Shown here in pieces: positions 8,038 through 14,884 of a DNA stretch of 38,635 bases. The DNA is from Halorussus amylolyticus. GTDB lineage: Archaea; Halobacteriota; Halobacteria; Halobacteriales; Haladaptataceae. A model generated the notes under the pieces. The model was not told the origin of the DNA and did not search any database. It saw only the letters and a program-made list of their open reading frames with translations. The translations under genes and the position numbers were made by a program. Within the stretch, counting starts at the first letter, position 1, and every line of letters starts with the position of its first letter. The stretch spans positions 1 through 38,635 of the forward strand of contig NZ_RXOB02000049.1 of NCBI RefSeq assembly GCF_004143485.2, in the 5' to 3' direction.

Positions 8038-8565
8038 ATCCGGGCGCTCTGCCGACGCGCGGCCGAGAAACGGCCGCGCGTCGAGACCGTAGACGAGACC
8101 GTACGAGAGAGCGAGATTCAGGCCGTAGGCCGCGCCCGGCACGACGAAGAACGGAAGCGCGGCCATCGACGTTCCGAGGAGTTCGAGGAGCGCAAGCGCG
8201 CCGAACGGAAGCAAGAATCCGAGGACGAGCAGGAGGAGCGTGACCTCCACGCGCCGGGCGTGGGGGGGGGGCCCCCCCCCCCCCCCCCCCCCGGGGGGGG
8301 GGGGGGGGCGGCGCCCCCCCCCCCCCCGCCCGGCGCTGGTCGGCGTTCGGAACGCGACCCAGAGATAGCCCCCAACGAACGCCCCGAGCAGGAAGCCGAC
8401 GAACTCCCACCGGGCCGACACCGAGAACGCCCGGCGAGTCGCGCTCAGATACCACCCGACTGCGAGGAAGCCGAGCGCGAACACGTAAAAGCCCGTCACT
8501 ACCCACTGGACCCCACCGACCAGTTTCTCGCGGAGCGAGGCGTCGTGGCTCGCCGAATCGGTCAT
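8026..8565 (-). CDS. Multi-pass membrane protein interrupted by a G/C homopolymer block
   Basis: 179 residues with about four hydrophobic segments (near 19-40, 54-72, 107-130 and 134-158), so an integral membrane protein with no recognised family. Between segments 2 and 3, residues about 81-101 are only Gly, Arg and Pro, encoded by the homopolymer block at 8262-8327. The flanking residues (TPTSAGR before, HARRVEV after) look like an ordinary cytosolic loop, and the frame is kept across the block. The true loop is probably shorter or different. It is convergent with the gene ending at 8037. Confidence 0.6.
   Translation of the reverse strand: MTDSASHDASLREKLVGGVQWVVTGFYVFALGFLAVGWYLSATRRAFSVSARWEFVGFLLGAFVGGYLWVAFRTPTSAGRGGGGRRPPPPPGGGGGGGPPPHARRVEVTLLLLVLGFLLPFGALALLELLGTSMAALPFFVVPGAAYGLNLALSYGLVYGLDARPFLGRASAERPDLEE
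8262..8330. repeat. Alternating poly-G / poly-C homopolymer block
   Basis: G10 (8262-8271), C21 (8272-8292), G16 (8293-8308), five mixed bases, then C14 (8314-8327). Nothing like it occurs elsewhere in the window. Runs of this kind are unlikely to be read or assembled correctly, so this is probably a sequencing or assembly artefact. Confidence 0.9.
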
Positions 8566-8604
8566 GCCGAGCGTTCGATTCGTCGGAGAAAAACGTTGTT
8601 GGCG

Positions 8605-9057
8605 CTATTCGAGCGCGACGAGACCGTCGTCGAGCATATCTCCGAGCACGTCGCGAGCGTGGCCGTCGGGGTCCACGCCGCCGTAGACCGCCCGGACCTC
8701 ACCGTCCGCGAGCACGAACGTCGTGCGCGCGGCCGCGCCACGCGAGGTGTCTACGCCGAAGGCGTCGGCGATTTCGGCGTCGGGGTCGGCGAGCAGGTCG
8801 AACCCGAGGTCGTACTTCTCGGCGAACGCCTCGTGGCTCTCGACGTCGTCGGTCGAGACGCCGTACACCGCGACGTCCGCGTCTCGGTACGTCTCGAGTT
8901 CGGCGTCGAACTGCTCGGCCTCGACAGTGCATCCCGGCGTGTCGTCGCGCGGGTAGAAGTACACCACCGTCGGCTCGTCGAAATCGAGCGCGACGGTCTC
9001 ACCGCGCTGATTCTTTGCCTCGACCGTCGGCGCGCCGTCGCCAGTTTCGAGCGTCAT
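8605..9057 (-). CDS. bcp: Peroxiredoxin of the Bcp/PrxQ type
   Basis: 150 residues from the ATG at 9057; an upstream in-frame ATG would add nine residues unlike the family start. A thiol peroxidase that reduces hydrogen peroxide and organic peroxides in the cytosol. The peroxidatic cysteine is C43 in YFYPRDDTPGCTVEAEQF; the residue five places later, where many Bcp proteins have a resolving cysteine, is Glu, so this looks like a 1-Cys form. VYGVSTDDVESHEAFAEKY and the conserved Arg near ARTTFVLADG complete the fold. It precedes the Hsp20 gene on the same strand, both stress-related. Confidence 0.93.
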   Translation of the reverse strand: MTLETGDGAPTVEAKNQRGETVALDFDEPTVVYFYPRDDTPGCTVEAEQFDAELETYRDADVAVYGVSTDDVESHEAFAEKYDLGFDLLADPDAEIADAFGVDTSRGAAARTTFVLADGEVRAVYGGVDPDGHARDVLGDMLDDGLVALE

Positions 9058-9116
9058 GCCCGGGGATTCCGGACCCGCGGGCAAGGCGTTTGCGCTTCGC
9101 GGGCGGTCGGTGTCGC

Positions 9117-9596
9117 TCAGGAGATGTCGATGTGGTGCGATTCGTCGTCGTGTTCGGCCATCTTGGGGAGCGTGACCGTCAGCACGCCGTTCCGGTACGT
9201 CGCGGAGACGGTCTCCTCGTCCACCCGTTCGGGAAGCGTGACCGACCGGCTCACCGACTGGTGACGGCGCTCCTGTCGGAGATATCTCGCCTCGTCGCTC
9301 TCACCTTCGACGGCCTCACCCTCGCCGCCCTCACCCTCGCGCTCCTCGGCCTCCTCGTGATGCTCGGCCTCGATTCGGAGCGTGTCCTCGTGAATCGACA
9401 CGTCGATGTCGTCGGTGTCGAACCCCGGCAGGTCGGCGGTCACGACGTACTCCTCGCCGTGGTCGGCCACGTCGATGGACGCGCTCGCGTCGCCCATCAT
9501 CCGCCAGTCCGACCCGCCCATCGACTCCTCGAACTGGCGGCTCATGCGGTCTATCAGCTCTTCGAGTTCTCGAAACGGATTGGTTCGTCGTGCCAT
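9117..9596 (-). CDS. Hsp20/alpha-crystallin small heat-shock protein
   Basis: 159 residues from the ATG at 9596. An ATP-independent holdase that forms oligomers. The alpha-crystallin domain runs from about residue 40: SIDVADHGEEYVVTADLPGF, then VSIHEDTLRIEAEH, and the closing YRNGVLTVTLPK (GVL is the family hallmark). An unusually acidic Glu/Gly-rich insertion (about 78-100) sits in the loop between the domain strands. A TATA-like TTTTTAAGA at about 9649-9657 lies roughly 50 bases upstream, giving a short leader. The C-terminus ends IDIS rather than the usual IxI tail motif in mid-chain. Confidence 0.95.
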   Translation of the reverse strand: MARRTNPFRELEELIDRMSRQFEESMGGSDWRMMGDASASIDVADHGEEYVVTADLPGFDTDDIDVSIHEDTLRIEAEHHEEAEEREGEGGEGEAVEGESDEARYLRQERRHQSVSRSVTLPERVDEETVSATYRNGVLTVTLPKMAEHDDESHHIDIS

Positions 9597-9683
9597 AGTT
9601 TCCCCCACGGGCGTTCGGTCGCCCGAAGCGGGTTCGACGCGAACGGTCTTAAAAATTCAGTCCGATTCGGAGGGACGCGACGC

Positions 9684-10490
9684 TCAGTAGAGGACGTGTT
9701 CGGTATCGTAGGACCCGAGTCGCCGGACCCACCCGTTCTCGGCGAGGTTCTCGATGTCCTCGATTGCCTCCTGCGTTCGGCCCTCGTACAGGCCCGCGGC
9801 GAAGTCGATGTGGAACACGTAGTCGCCGAGGCGCTCGCCGCTCGGTCGGGACTCGACTCGCGTGAGGTTGATGTCGCGGTCGGCGAACGGTTCGAGGAGT
9901 TCGAGCAGGAGTCCGGGGTAGTTCGCGTCGGGGTACACCACGAGCGACGACTTGCCGCCCGCCTCCGACCGCTGGTCGGCGGGCGCGATGACGAAGAATC
10001 TCGTCGCGTTCGAGGTCCGGTCCTGAATCCCCTCGGCGACGATTTCGAGGTCGTCGCCCGCGTTATCGGGGTGGCCGATACCCGCGACCGAGGGGTTTTC
10101 GCGGGCGTACTCGACGCCGCGGGCGGTGCTGGCGACCGCTTCGAGGTCGGCGTCGGGGTACTCGGTTTCGAGGTACGACCGACACTGCGCGAGCGCCTGG
10201 GAGTGGCTGGCGACCGTCGAGAAGTCGTCGCTCTGGGCGAGCAGCGCGTGGCGGATGGGGGTGACGATTTCCCGAACCACCGAGACCTCGCGGTCGGTCA
10301 GCGCGTCGAGCGTCTCGGTGACGCTCCCCTCGATGCTGTTCTCGATTGGGACGACTCCGCGCTCGAACTCCTCGTCGGCGACCGCTTCCACGATGGCCGT
10401 CACCGACTCTCGGAACGCCACGTCGTCCGCGACCGCGCTGGCGGCCCGGTGGGAGTAGGTGCCCGCCGGACCGAGCGTGACTGCTTGCAT
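9684..10490 (-). CDS. pheA: Prephenate dehydratase
   Basis: 268 residues from the ATG at 10490; the open frame extends upstream but that part is not protein-like. Converts prephenate to phenylpyruvate in phenylalanine synthesis. The start TLGPAGTYSHRAA (5-17) is the conserved N-terminus of the catalytic domain, PIENSIEGSV is the second signature, and NATRFFVI contains the catalytic Thr-Arg-Phe. A C-terminal ACT domain for feedback inhibition by phenylalanine is seen in ESRPSGERLGDYVFHIDF. No chorismate mutase domain is fused, as usual for archaea. No aromatic pathway neighbour is present. Confidence 0.96.
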   Translation of the reverse strand: MQAVTLGPAGTYSHRAASAVADDVAFRESVTAIVEAVADEEFERGVVPIENSIEGSVTETLDALTDREVSVVREIVTPIRHALLAQSDDFSTVASHSQALAQCRSYLETEYPDADLEAVASTARGVEYARENPSVAGIGHPDNAGDDLEIVAEGIQDRTSNATRFFVIAPADQRSEAGGKSSLVVYPDANYPGLLLELLEPFADRDINLTRVESRPSGERLGDYVFHIDFAAGLYEGRTQEAIEDIENLAENGWVRRLGSYDTEHVLY

Positions 10491-10779
10491 GTGGAGGTGT
10501 GTTTCGCGGTTGACGGTAAAAGGGCGTCGGGTGTGACAGATTTTCGGAGGGCGACTGCTCCGATTCGTCTCCGAACGCGCTGGACTGCAACGAGCGCACT
10601 CCCCCGGCATGGCCGGAGAGTACAACAAGTACGACCGTCAACTAGTAGGCATCGGTCAATCAGTAGGCGTTGTCGATGGTGCGCACGACACCGGGGACAG
10701 ATTGCCATGCCGGAACTGCGTTCCAGCGTACGGGAAACCCAAGCAGGGTGCGCGTGCTGACACGCGTTTCGAAATTTAG
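10491..10779. other. Intergenic stretch with a 56-residue orphan reading frame
   Basis: About 290 bases of normal GC between pheA and the AT-rich island. A plus-strand frame 10609-10779 would encode 56 residues beginning MAGEYNKYDRQLVGIG and containing CRNC, with no family I recognise. It may be a gene remnant or chance. No tRNA or clear terminator is seen. Confidence 0.35.
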
Positions 10780-10852
10780 CGCATATGTAACAATAAATAT
10801 GGACTTGGGAGAAGTTTAAGTCACGGGAATCGAACCTATTCAGGACGTTTAG

Positions 10853-10927
10853 TGACTTTCTAGGAGATCCATAAATAGTATAGATACAGATAATTATATA
10901 AATGTATAATATAAAATTAGAAAGTCA
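10853..10927 (+). promoter_or_regulatory. Inverted repeat around the AT-rich promoter region of the halocin-like gene
   Basis: TGACTTTCTA at 10853-10862 recurs as its exact reverse complement TAGAAAGTCA at 10918-10927. The arms flank an AT-rich segment with several TATA-like sequences. A TTTATTT at 10927-10933 is about 25 bases before the ATG and could serve a leaderless transcript. The arms may be regulator sites. Confidence 0.45.
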
Positions 10928-10954
10928 TTTATTTGATTAGGTACTATAAAAAGT

Positions 10955-11818
10955 ATGGAAAATAAAAATGGCAAAAGAAATAAAACGGAGAATCGAACGT
11001 CGGCCACTCGACGAGGAGTTCTCGGGGCGTTAGGTACTACCGCTGGCGCAATTGCAAGCACTGGGTTCGTGAGCACAGTCTCAGCAGATTCCGCGAACGT
11101 TAATGACATCCAAGGTACGAAACAAGTAGAAACCCTATTGTCTGAAGTTGGAAATCCGAAAATAACTGGAGGTGACCAGCTGGTCCGAGAAATAGATGGC
11201 GTCAGTATACTTGCAACAAACCTGAAAACTGAAATTGGAACACTGGTCCATCTGAAAGTTCTGAGCTCGGAGCGTGAGAAGTTTGATCGCGGATACTCCT
11301 CGGCGACCTTTAGGATTGGAAATCTGACTCAGGAGATACTGGAGAAACTCCCAACGAAGTTCAGTAGCACTCCAGTGGGTACCTCCCTTTCGTTCCTGCA
11401 AAAGGATAAAGAAACGACGCTTGTGACTACTGTAACGGAGGACGAGAAAGAGCAAATAGCGGAGTTAGTCGATACGGAGGAGTTCGTCGCTCAGTACGTC
11501 AACGGCCACTACGAGATTCATACATCCAAAAGCGCACGGTACAATGTTTATCCTGCGGGAGGAACGGAGAGGAAAGTAAAGGGGTCGTCCGTCGAGACAC
11601 TCGCAACTACACAAATCAACGAAGATGCCTGTTTTGACTGTGTGGCGAATTCGCCTCTCGCAAAATGTGGAACGTGTATACAACACTGTACGCCGGGCGA
11701 TGCTTTCGCTCCACTACAGTGTCCAGCATGTATTGTAGACAACTGTGCTGATTCGGATGTAATAGCCTGTGGCAAGTGCATCGCAAGTGCCGCAGGCGAT
11801 ATCCCGAATCCGTTCTGA
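10955..11818 (+). CDS. Halocin C8-like two-part precursor (predicted antimicrobial peptide with immunity domain)
   Basis: 287 residues. A Tat signal peptide starts the protein: TRRGVLGALG at 18-27, a hydrophobic stretch, then SADSA around 43-47. Residues about 48-220 form a cysteine-free soluble domain. Residues 221-287 hold ten cysteines (226, 229, 238, 241, 245, 256, 259, 264, 272, 275), including four CxxC pairs. Known halocin C8 precursors are about 283 residues, Tat-exported, with an N-terminal immunity part and a C-terminal microhalocin of 76 residues with ten cysteines; this protein has the same plan and size. I match architecture, not aligned residues. The predicted role is killing competing haloarchaea while protecting the producer. 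No processing protease or transporter gene is adjacent. Confidence 0.7.
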   Translation: MENKNGKRNKTENRTSATRRGVLGALGTTAGAIASTGFVSTVSADSANVNDIQGTKQVETLLSEVGNPKITGGDQLVREIDGVSILATNLKTEIGTLVHLKVLSSEREKFDRGYSSATFRIGNLTQEILEKLPTKFSSTPVGTSLSFLQKDKETTLVTTVTEDEKEQIAELVDTEEFVAQYVNGHYEIHTSKSARYNVYPAGGTERKVKGSSVETLATTQINEDACFDCVANSPLAKCGTCIQHCTPGDAFAPLQCPACIVDNCADSDVIACGKCIASAAGDIPNPF

Positions 11819-12116
11819 TTCATCACCTCTCGTCCCAGTCACTCACGAAACTAGGTCGTTCGAACGTAAACCGCTGAGATTTCACAGCTTCAAATCTTAA
11901 CACAGTTACTATATAACCCCATAAAATTATATTTACACGGTAGGAATATATAAAACCGCCATTTATAAATTATATTGAATTTATTATCATGTATATCGGA
12001 GTGATCGGGATTTTCAGAATTATTAGCGGAAAAGCTTAAAGCGGTTGTAGGTGGGGCAGGAAAGAATCGTAAATCAATCAACGTCGTCGAAAGGGTGCGA
12101 CTTATCGAACAACTAC
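11819..12116. other. AT-rich intergenic region, no gene seen
   Basis: About 300 bases between two convergent genes, AT-rich especially at 11890-12000. A minus-strand frame of 63 codons exists but has no protein-like character. I see no repeat or RNA gene. Confidence 0.5.
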
Positions 12117-12836
12117 TTACTCAACGCGTTCTGAGTCTTCTGGTAGGCGAAACCGAAAGTCCTCCATGCCTGTATTAAACTCAACCTCTTCGAGCTTTTC
12201 GGTTTGGAAATACGTCTCGTCCTGGAGGTCCGTGTCTGTGTTAGGTTCTAATAGTCCTCCCTCTCGGATGTCGTGAACCACTTCGCGTTTGAGTGGAAAC
12301 CAATACGTTCCGTCTACCCATAAAGTGACAAAATCTATACCTCTATGAGGGACATCGGCGTCCTCCGTGGGTCGAAACGTCAGGACATGCGTCTCGCGAC
12401 CCGCGACGGCGTCCGTCCCGTCGTAGGTCACGTCGAAGTCCGTTTTGGGGGAAGAACCGATGAGTGTCACCCCACCAATATATCCGCGTCCGTCGTCCGG
12501 TGTTTCGAACTCAATCTCATGGTACCGGTTCGTTTCGCTATCGTACAATGCTATACCACCCTCATTTTTTATCAATACATCAGAATCACCGCCCAGTGTA
12601 TCAGTTGGGATGTTCATAACCTCGAAATTGGGGTCGCGCACAGTCTTCGCGGATACGACTTCCTTGCGAAGCTCAACTGGAGGTCGTTCCCAAATTTCAA
12701 GTCGTGTCTCCATGCGTCCGCCGCCGAACTCTTGGGCTTTGCGTTGGACACCGTGAATCTCTTCGGGGAGGTTATCCGTTGCGAGTAGTTGTTCAATTAT
12801 CTCGTTTGTCGGTAGTGCATCGCCGTCCGCAGACAT
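12117..12836 (-). CDS. LolA-like lipoprotein-carrier-fold protein lacking a signal peptide
   Basis: 239 residues. Phrases typical of haloarchaeal LolA/DUF2092-like proteins are present: HGVQRKAQEF near the start, LEIWERPPVELRKEVV, DVTYDGTDAVAGRETHVLTF and VTLWVDGTYWFPLKREVV, then a final EVEFNTGMEDFRFRLPED. Most relatives are exported lipoproteins with an N-terminal signal and lipobox Cys; here the protein begins MSADGDALPTNEIIEQLL with neither. The start is backed by a TATA box (TATAAATC on the plus strand at 12861-12868) 25-32 bases upstream, so a signal peptide has not been missed through a wrong start. It may act in the cytosol or be a truncated form. Codon use is AT-richer than in flanking genes. 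Confidence 0.7.
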   Translation of the reverse strand: MSADGDALPTNEIIEQLLATDNLPEEIHGVQRKAQEFGGGRMETRLEIWERPPVELRKEVVSAKTVRDPNFEVMNIPTDTLGGDSDVLIKNEGGIALYDSETNRYHEIEFETPDDGRGYIGGVTLIGSSPKTDFDVTYDGTDAVAGRETHVLTFRPTEDADVPHRGIDFVTLWVDGTYWFPLKREVVHDIREGGLLEPNTDTDLQDETYFQTEKLEEVEFNTGMEDFRFRLPEDSERVE

Positions 12837-12908
12837 GAATAGTCATCTCTTCTACGACAGTATAAATCTTGTTTCAGTGAAACGTATCTCTACGAGAAGG
12901 AGTCCAAC

Positions 12909-14333
12909 TTAGCGATTCAGCGTGTGAATCGCGTGCCCCAACGCATTCTCGGCGGCCTCCATCACGGCCTCCGACAGCGTCGGATGCGTGTGAATCGTCA
13001 TCGCCACGTCCTCCAAGGTCGCACCCATCTCGATAGCCAGACCCAATTCGGCAATCAACTCCGATGCCTCCGGCCCCACAATCTGCGCGCCCAAAATAAA
13101 GCCACTTGGCTCGTCGGCCACGATGCGGACGAAACCGTCGGCGTGGCCCGTCGTCAGGGCCCGACCCGAAGCGCGGAACGGGAACTGGCCGACCGCTGGC
13201 TCGAAGCCGTTCTCCTCGGCCTCTTCCTCTGTCATACCTACGGTTCCGATTTCGGGGTCGGTGAACACCGCGGCGGGGACCGCCTGGTAGTCGAGCGCCG
13301 AGGGTTCGCCCGCGATGACCTCCGCGGCGACGGTGCCTTCTTTGCTCGCCTTGTGCGCGAGCATGGGTTCGCCCGCTACGTCGCCGATTGCGTAGATGTG
13401 GTCTTGGTTCGTCCGCGCGCGGTCGTCCGTCTCGATGAAGCCCGCGTCGTTCGTCTCGACGCCCGCGTTTTCGAGTTCAAGGGTGTCGGTGACAGGGGAG
13501 CGACCCACCGCGACGAGGACCTTCTCCGCGCCGAACTCAGAGATTTCGTCGTCCGCGTTCTCCGTGCGGACGGTGATGCCGTCGCCCGACTCCTCCCAGT
13601 CCTTCGCGGCCTCGCCGAAGTGGAAGTCGATGCCGAGTTCCTCGGCCTTCTTCTTGACCGGTCGCGCGAGGTCGTCCTCGTAGCCCGGTAGCACCGAGTC
13701 GAGCATCTCCACGACGGTCACGTCGGTGCCGAGTTTGGCGAACACGCCCGCCAACTCCATCCCGATGTAGCCCGCGCCCACGATGACCAGACTCTCGGGA
13801 ACCTCGTCCAAGTCGAGCGCCTGCCGGGAGTCCAGCACGGGGTCGTCGCCGAAGTCGAAGCCCGGGATCTCGATGGGACGACTTCCAGTCGAAACGATGG
13901 CGTGTTCGAACTCCACCGTCTCGGAGCCTTGGCCCTCGCCGCCGTGGACGACGCGGGCGGTGTTCTCGTCGGCGAACTCCGCGCGGCCCTCCATGAGTTC
14001 GACGCCGTTGGCCTTGCAGAGCTTCTCGACCCCGCCCGTGAGTTGGTCTACGACGCCGTCCTTCCAGCCGACCATCTCGCCGAGTTTCACCTCGGGGTCG
14101 GCGTAGATACCCATCTCCTCGGCGTCGCCCGCCTCGTGGGCGAGGTCCGACGCCGTAATCATCGCCTTCGAGGGGATGCACCCGTAGTTCAGGCAGACCC
14201 CGCCGAAGGCGTCCTTCTCGACCAGCGTCACGTCGAGGTCGAGCTGTCCCGCGCGGATGGCGGCGACGTAGCCGCCCGGTCCTGCGCCGATTACCAACAC
14301 GTCCGTTCCAGTCGAGATGTCTCCGACGACCAT
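12909..14333 (-). CDS. lpdA: Dihydrolipoyl dehydrogenase (E3)
   Basis: 474 residues from the ATG at 14333. FAD enzyme that reoxidises dihydrolipoyl groups with NAD+ as the E3 part of 2-oxoacid dehydrogenase and glycine cleavage systems. FAD motif VLVIGAGPGGYVAAI (12-26), redox-active disulfide C47/C52 in GGVCLNYGCIPSKA, NAD-binding VIVGAGYIGMELA in the middle, TNQDHIYAIGDVAGEPMLAHKA for FAD, and the C-terminal catalytic HTHPTLSE with His-Glu. Its usual partners E1 and E2 lie 5.5 kb away on the same strand, separated by unrelated genes. The start is chosen by family N-terminus. Confidence 0.97.
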   Translation of the reverse strand: MVVGDISTGTDVLVIGAGPGGYVAAIRAGQLDLDVTLVEKDAFGGVCLNYGCIPSKAMITASDLAHEAGDAEEMGIYADPEVKLGEMVGWKDGVVDQLTGGVEKLCKANGVELMEGRAEFADENTARVVHGGEGQGSETVEFEHAIVSTGSRPIEIPGFDFGDDPVLDSRQALDLDEVPESLVIVGAGYIGMELAGVFAKLGTDVTVVEMLDSVLPGYEDDLARPVKKKAEELGIDFHFGEAAKDWEESGDGITVRTENADDEISEFGAEKVLVAVGRSPVTDTLELENAGVETNDAGFIETDDRARTNQDHIYAIGDVAGEPMLAHKASKEGTVAAEVIAGEPSALDYQAVPAAVFTDPEIGTVGMTEEEAEENGFEPAVGQFPFRASGRALTTGHADGFVRIVADEPSGFILGAQIVGPEASELIAELGLAIEMGATLEDVAMTIHTHPTLSEAVMEAAENALGHAIHTLNR

Positions 14334-14399
14334 ATGTTCGGCACGTCGGGCTTGGAGGTGAAAAATCAGGCGGATTTTGCCGTGCCGAATCGACGCCAC

Positions 14400-14875
14400 G
14401 ACCCGTCCCCACAGGAGCCTCCGCGAACCGGCTCGTCGAACCTCCGACCCGCGCGTAGTGAGCGGTTCCCGCGATGGAAACGTATTAGTGAGTGGTACCG
14501 GTAGCAGTCGGTACGTTGAACAGTGGCCCTAGGTCGGCCCTGTCGTCCCGCTGACTCGCGGGACCGCTTCAGGTCGACCGGCTTGCCGACTGTGGGTCGT
14601 CCGACGACGCGGCCGAGAACGCGAACGGCCGCGGTCCCCGTCGTTCGGTCACGCTGCTCGGCATCAGGCTCCATGCCCCGCGCGTAGCTCTGCGTGAGCC
14701 GTTTCTTTCGGCTGTAACCGGCTAGCCCGGGGCGTGGGTCGCTCCGTCCGTCAACCGCCGAGCAAGCCGACCCCACGTCAATGAAAGCCACCGTTCGACC
14801 ACGACAGCATCGCCACCGACAGCACCGCGACCGACGCCGCCGACCGATTCGACCCGACCGGAAGCCCGCCCGGAG
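14400..14875. other. 476-bp gap with strong potential RNA structure
   Basis: No convincing long gene. Multiple short inverted repeats crowd 14520-14760, for example 7-bp stems at about 14546-14565 and 14619-14642, and a closing stem GCCCCG/CGGGGC around 14682-14740 enclosing further hairpins. I tested for SRP RNA and RNase P RNA hallmarks by eye and did not find them. A short frame 14781-14888 would encode a 35-residue Arg/His-rich peptide whose stop overlaps the next ATG. May be a structured leader or small RNA. Confidence 0.4.
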
Positions 14876-14884
14876 GTGGCGTCG

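Larger units (their letters stand above)
10780..12905. other. AT-rich island, probably acquired by transfer
   Basis: Base composition falls sharply from about 10780, with long A/T runs at 10860-10950 and 11880-12000, and returns to GC-rich sequence at lpdA (12909). The two genes inside use many AAA, AAT and ATA codons avoided by their neighbours. No integrase, transposase or terminal repeat is visible, so the mode of arrival is unknown. Confidence 0.75.

Noticed and set aside
8262-8330. Genuine G-quadruplex regulatory element
   Set aside because: Run lengths and abrupt alternation are more typical of sequence error, so no regulatory claim is made.
10820-10850. On the minus strand TAGGTTCGATTCCCG resembles a tRNA T arm at the left edge of the AT-rich island, a possible att remnant
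   Set aside because: The stem has a mismatch and a wobble, no acceptor or second copy was found at the right edge, so it is too weak to call an attachment site.
11890-12081. 63-codon minus-strand frame beside the halocin-like gene, considered as an immunity protein
   Set aside because: Composition follows the AT-rich DNA, there is no membrane or domain pattern, and no promoter is in place.
14520-14760. SRP RNA or RNase P RNA in the structured gap
   Set aside because: The conserved GGAAGGGAGCAGC-like SRP core and the GAGGAAAGTCC and ACAGAA RNase P cores are absent on both strands.
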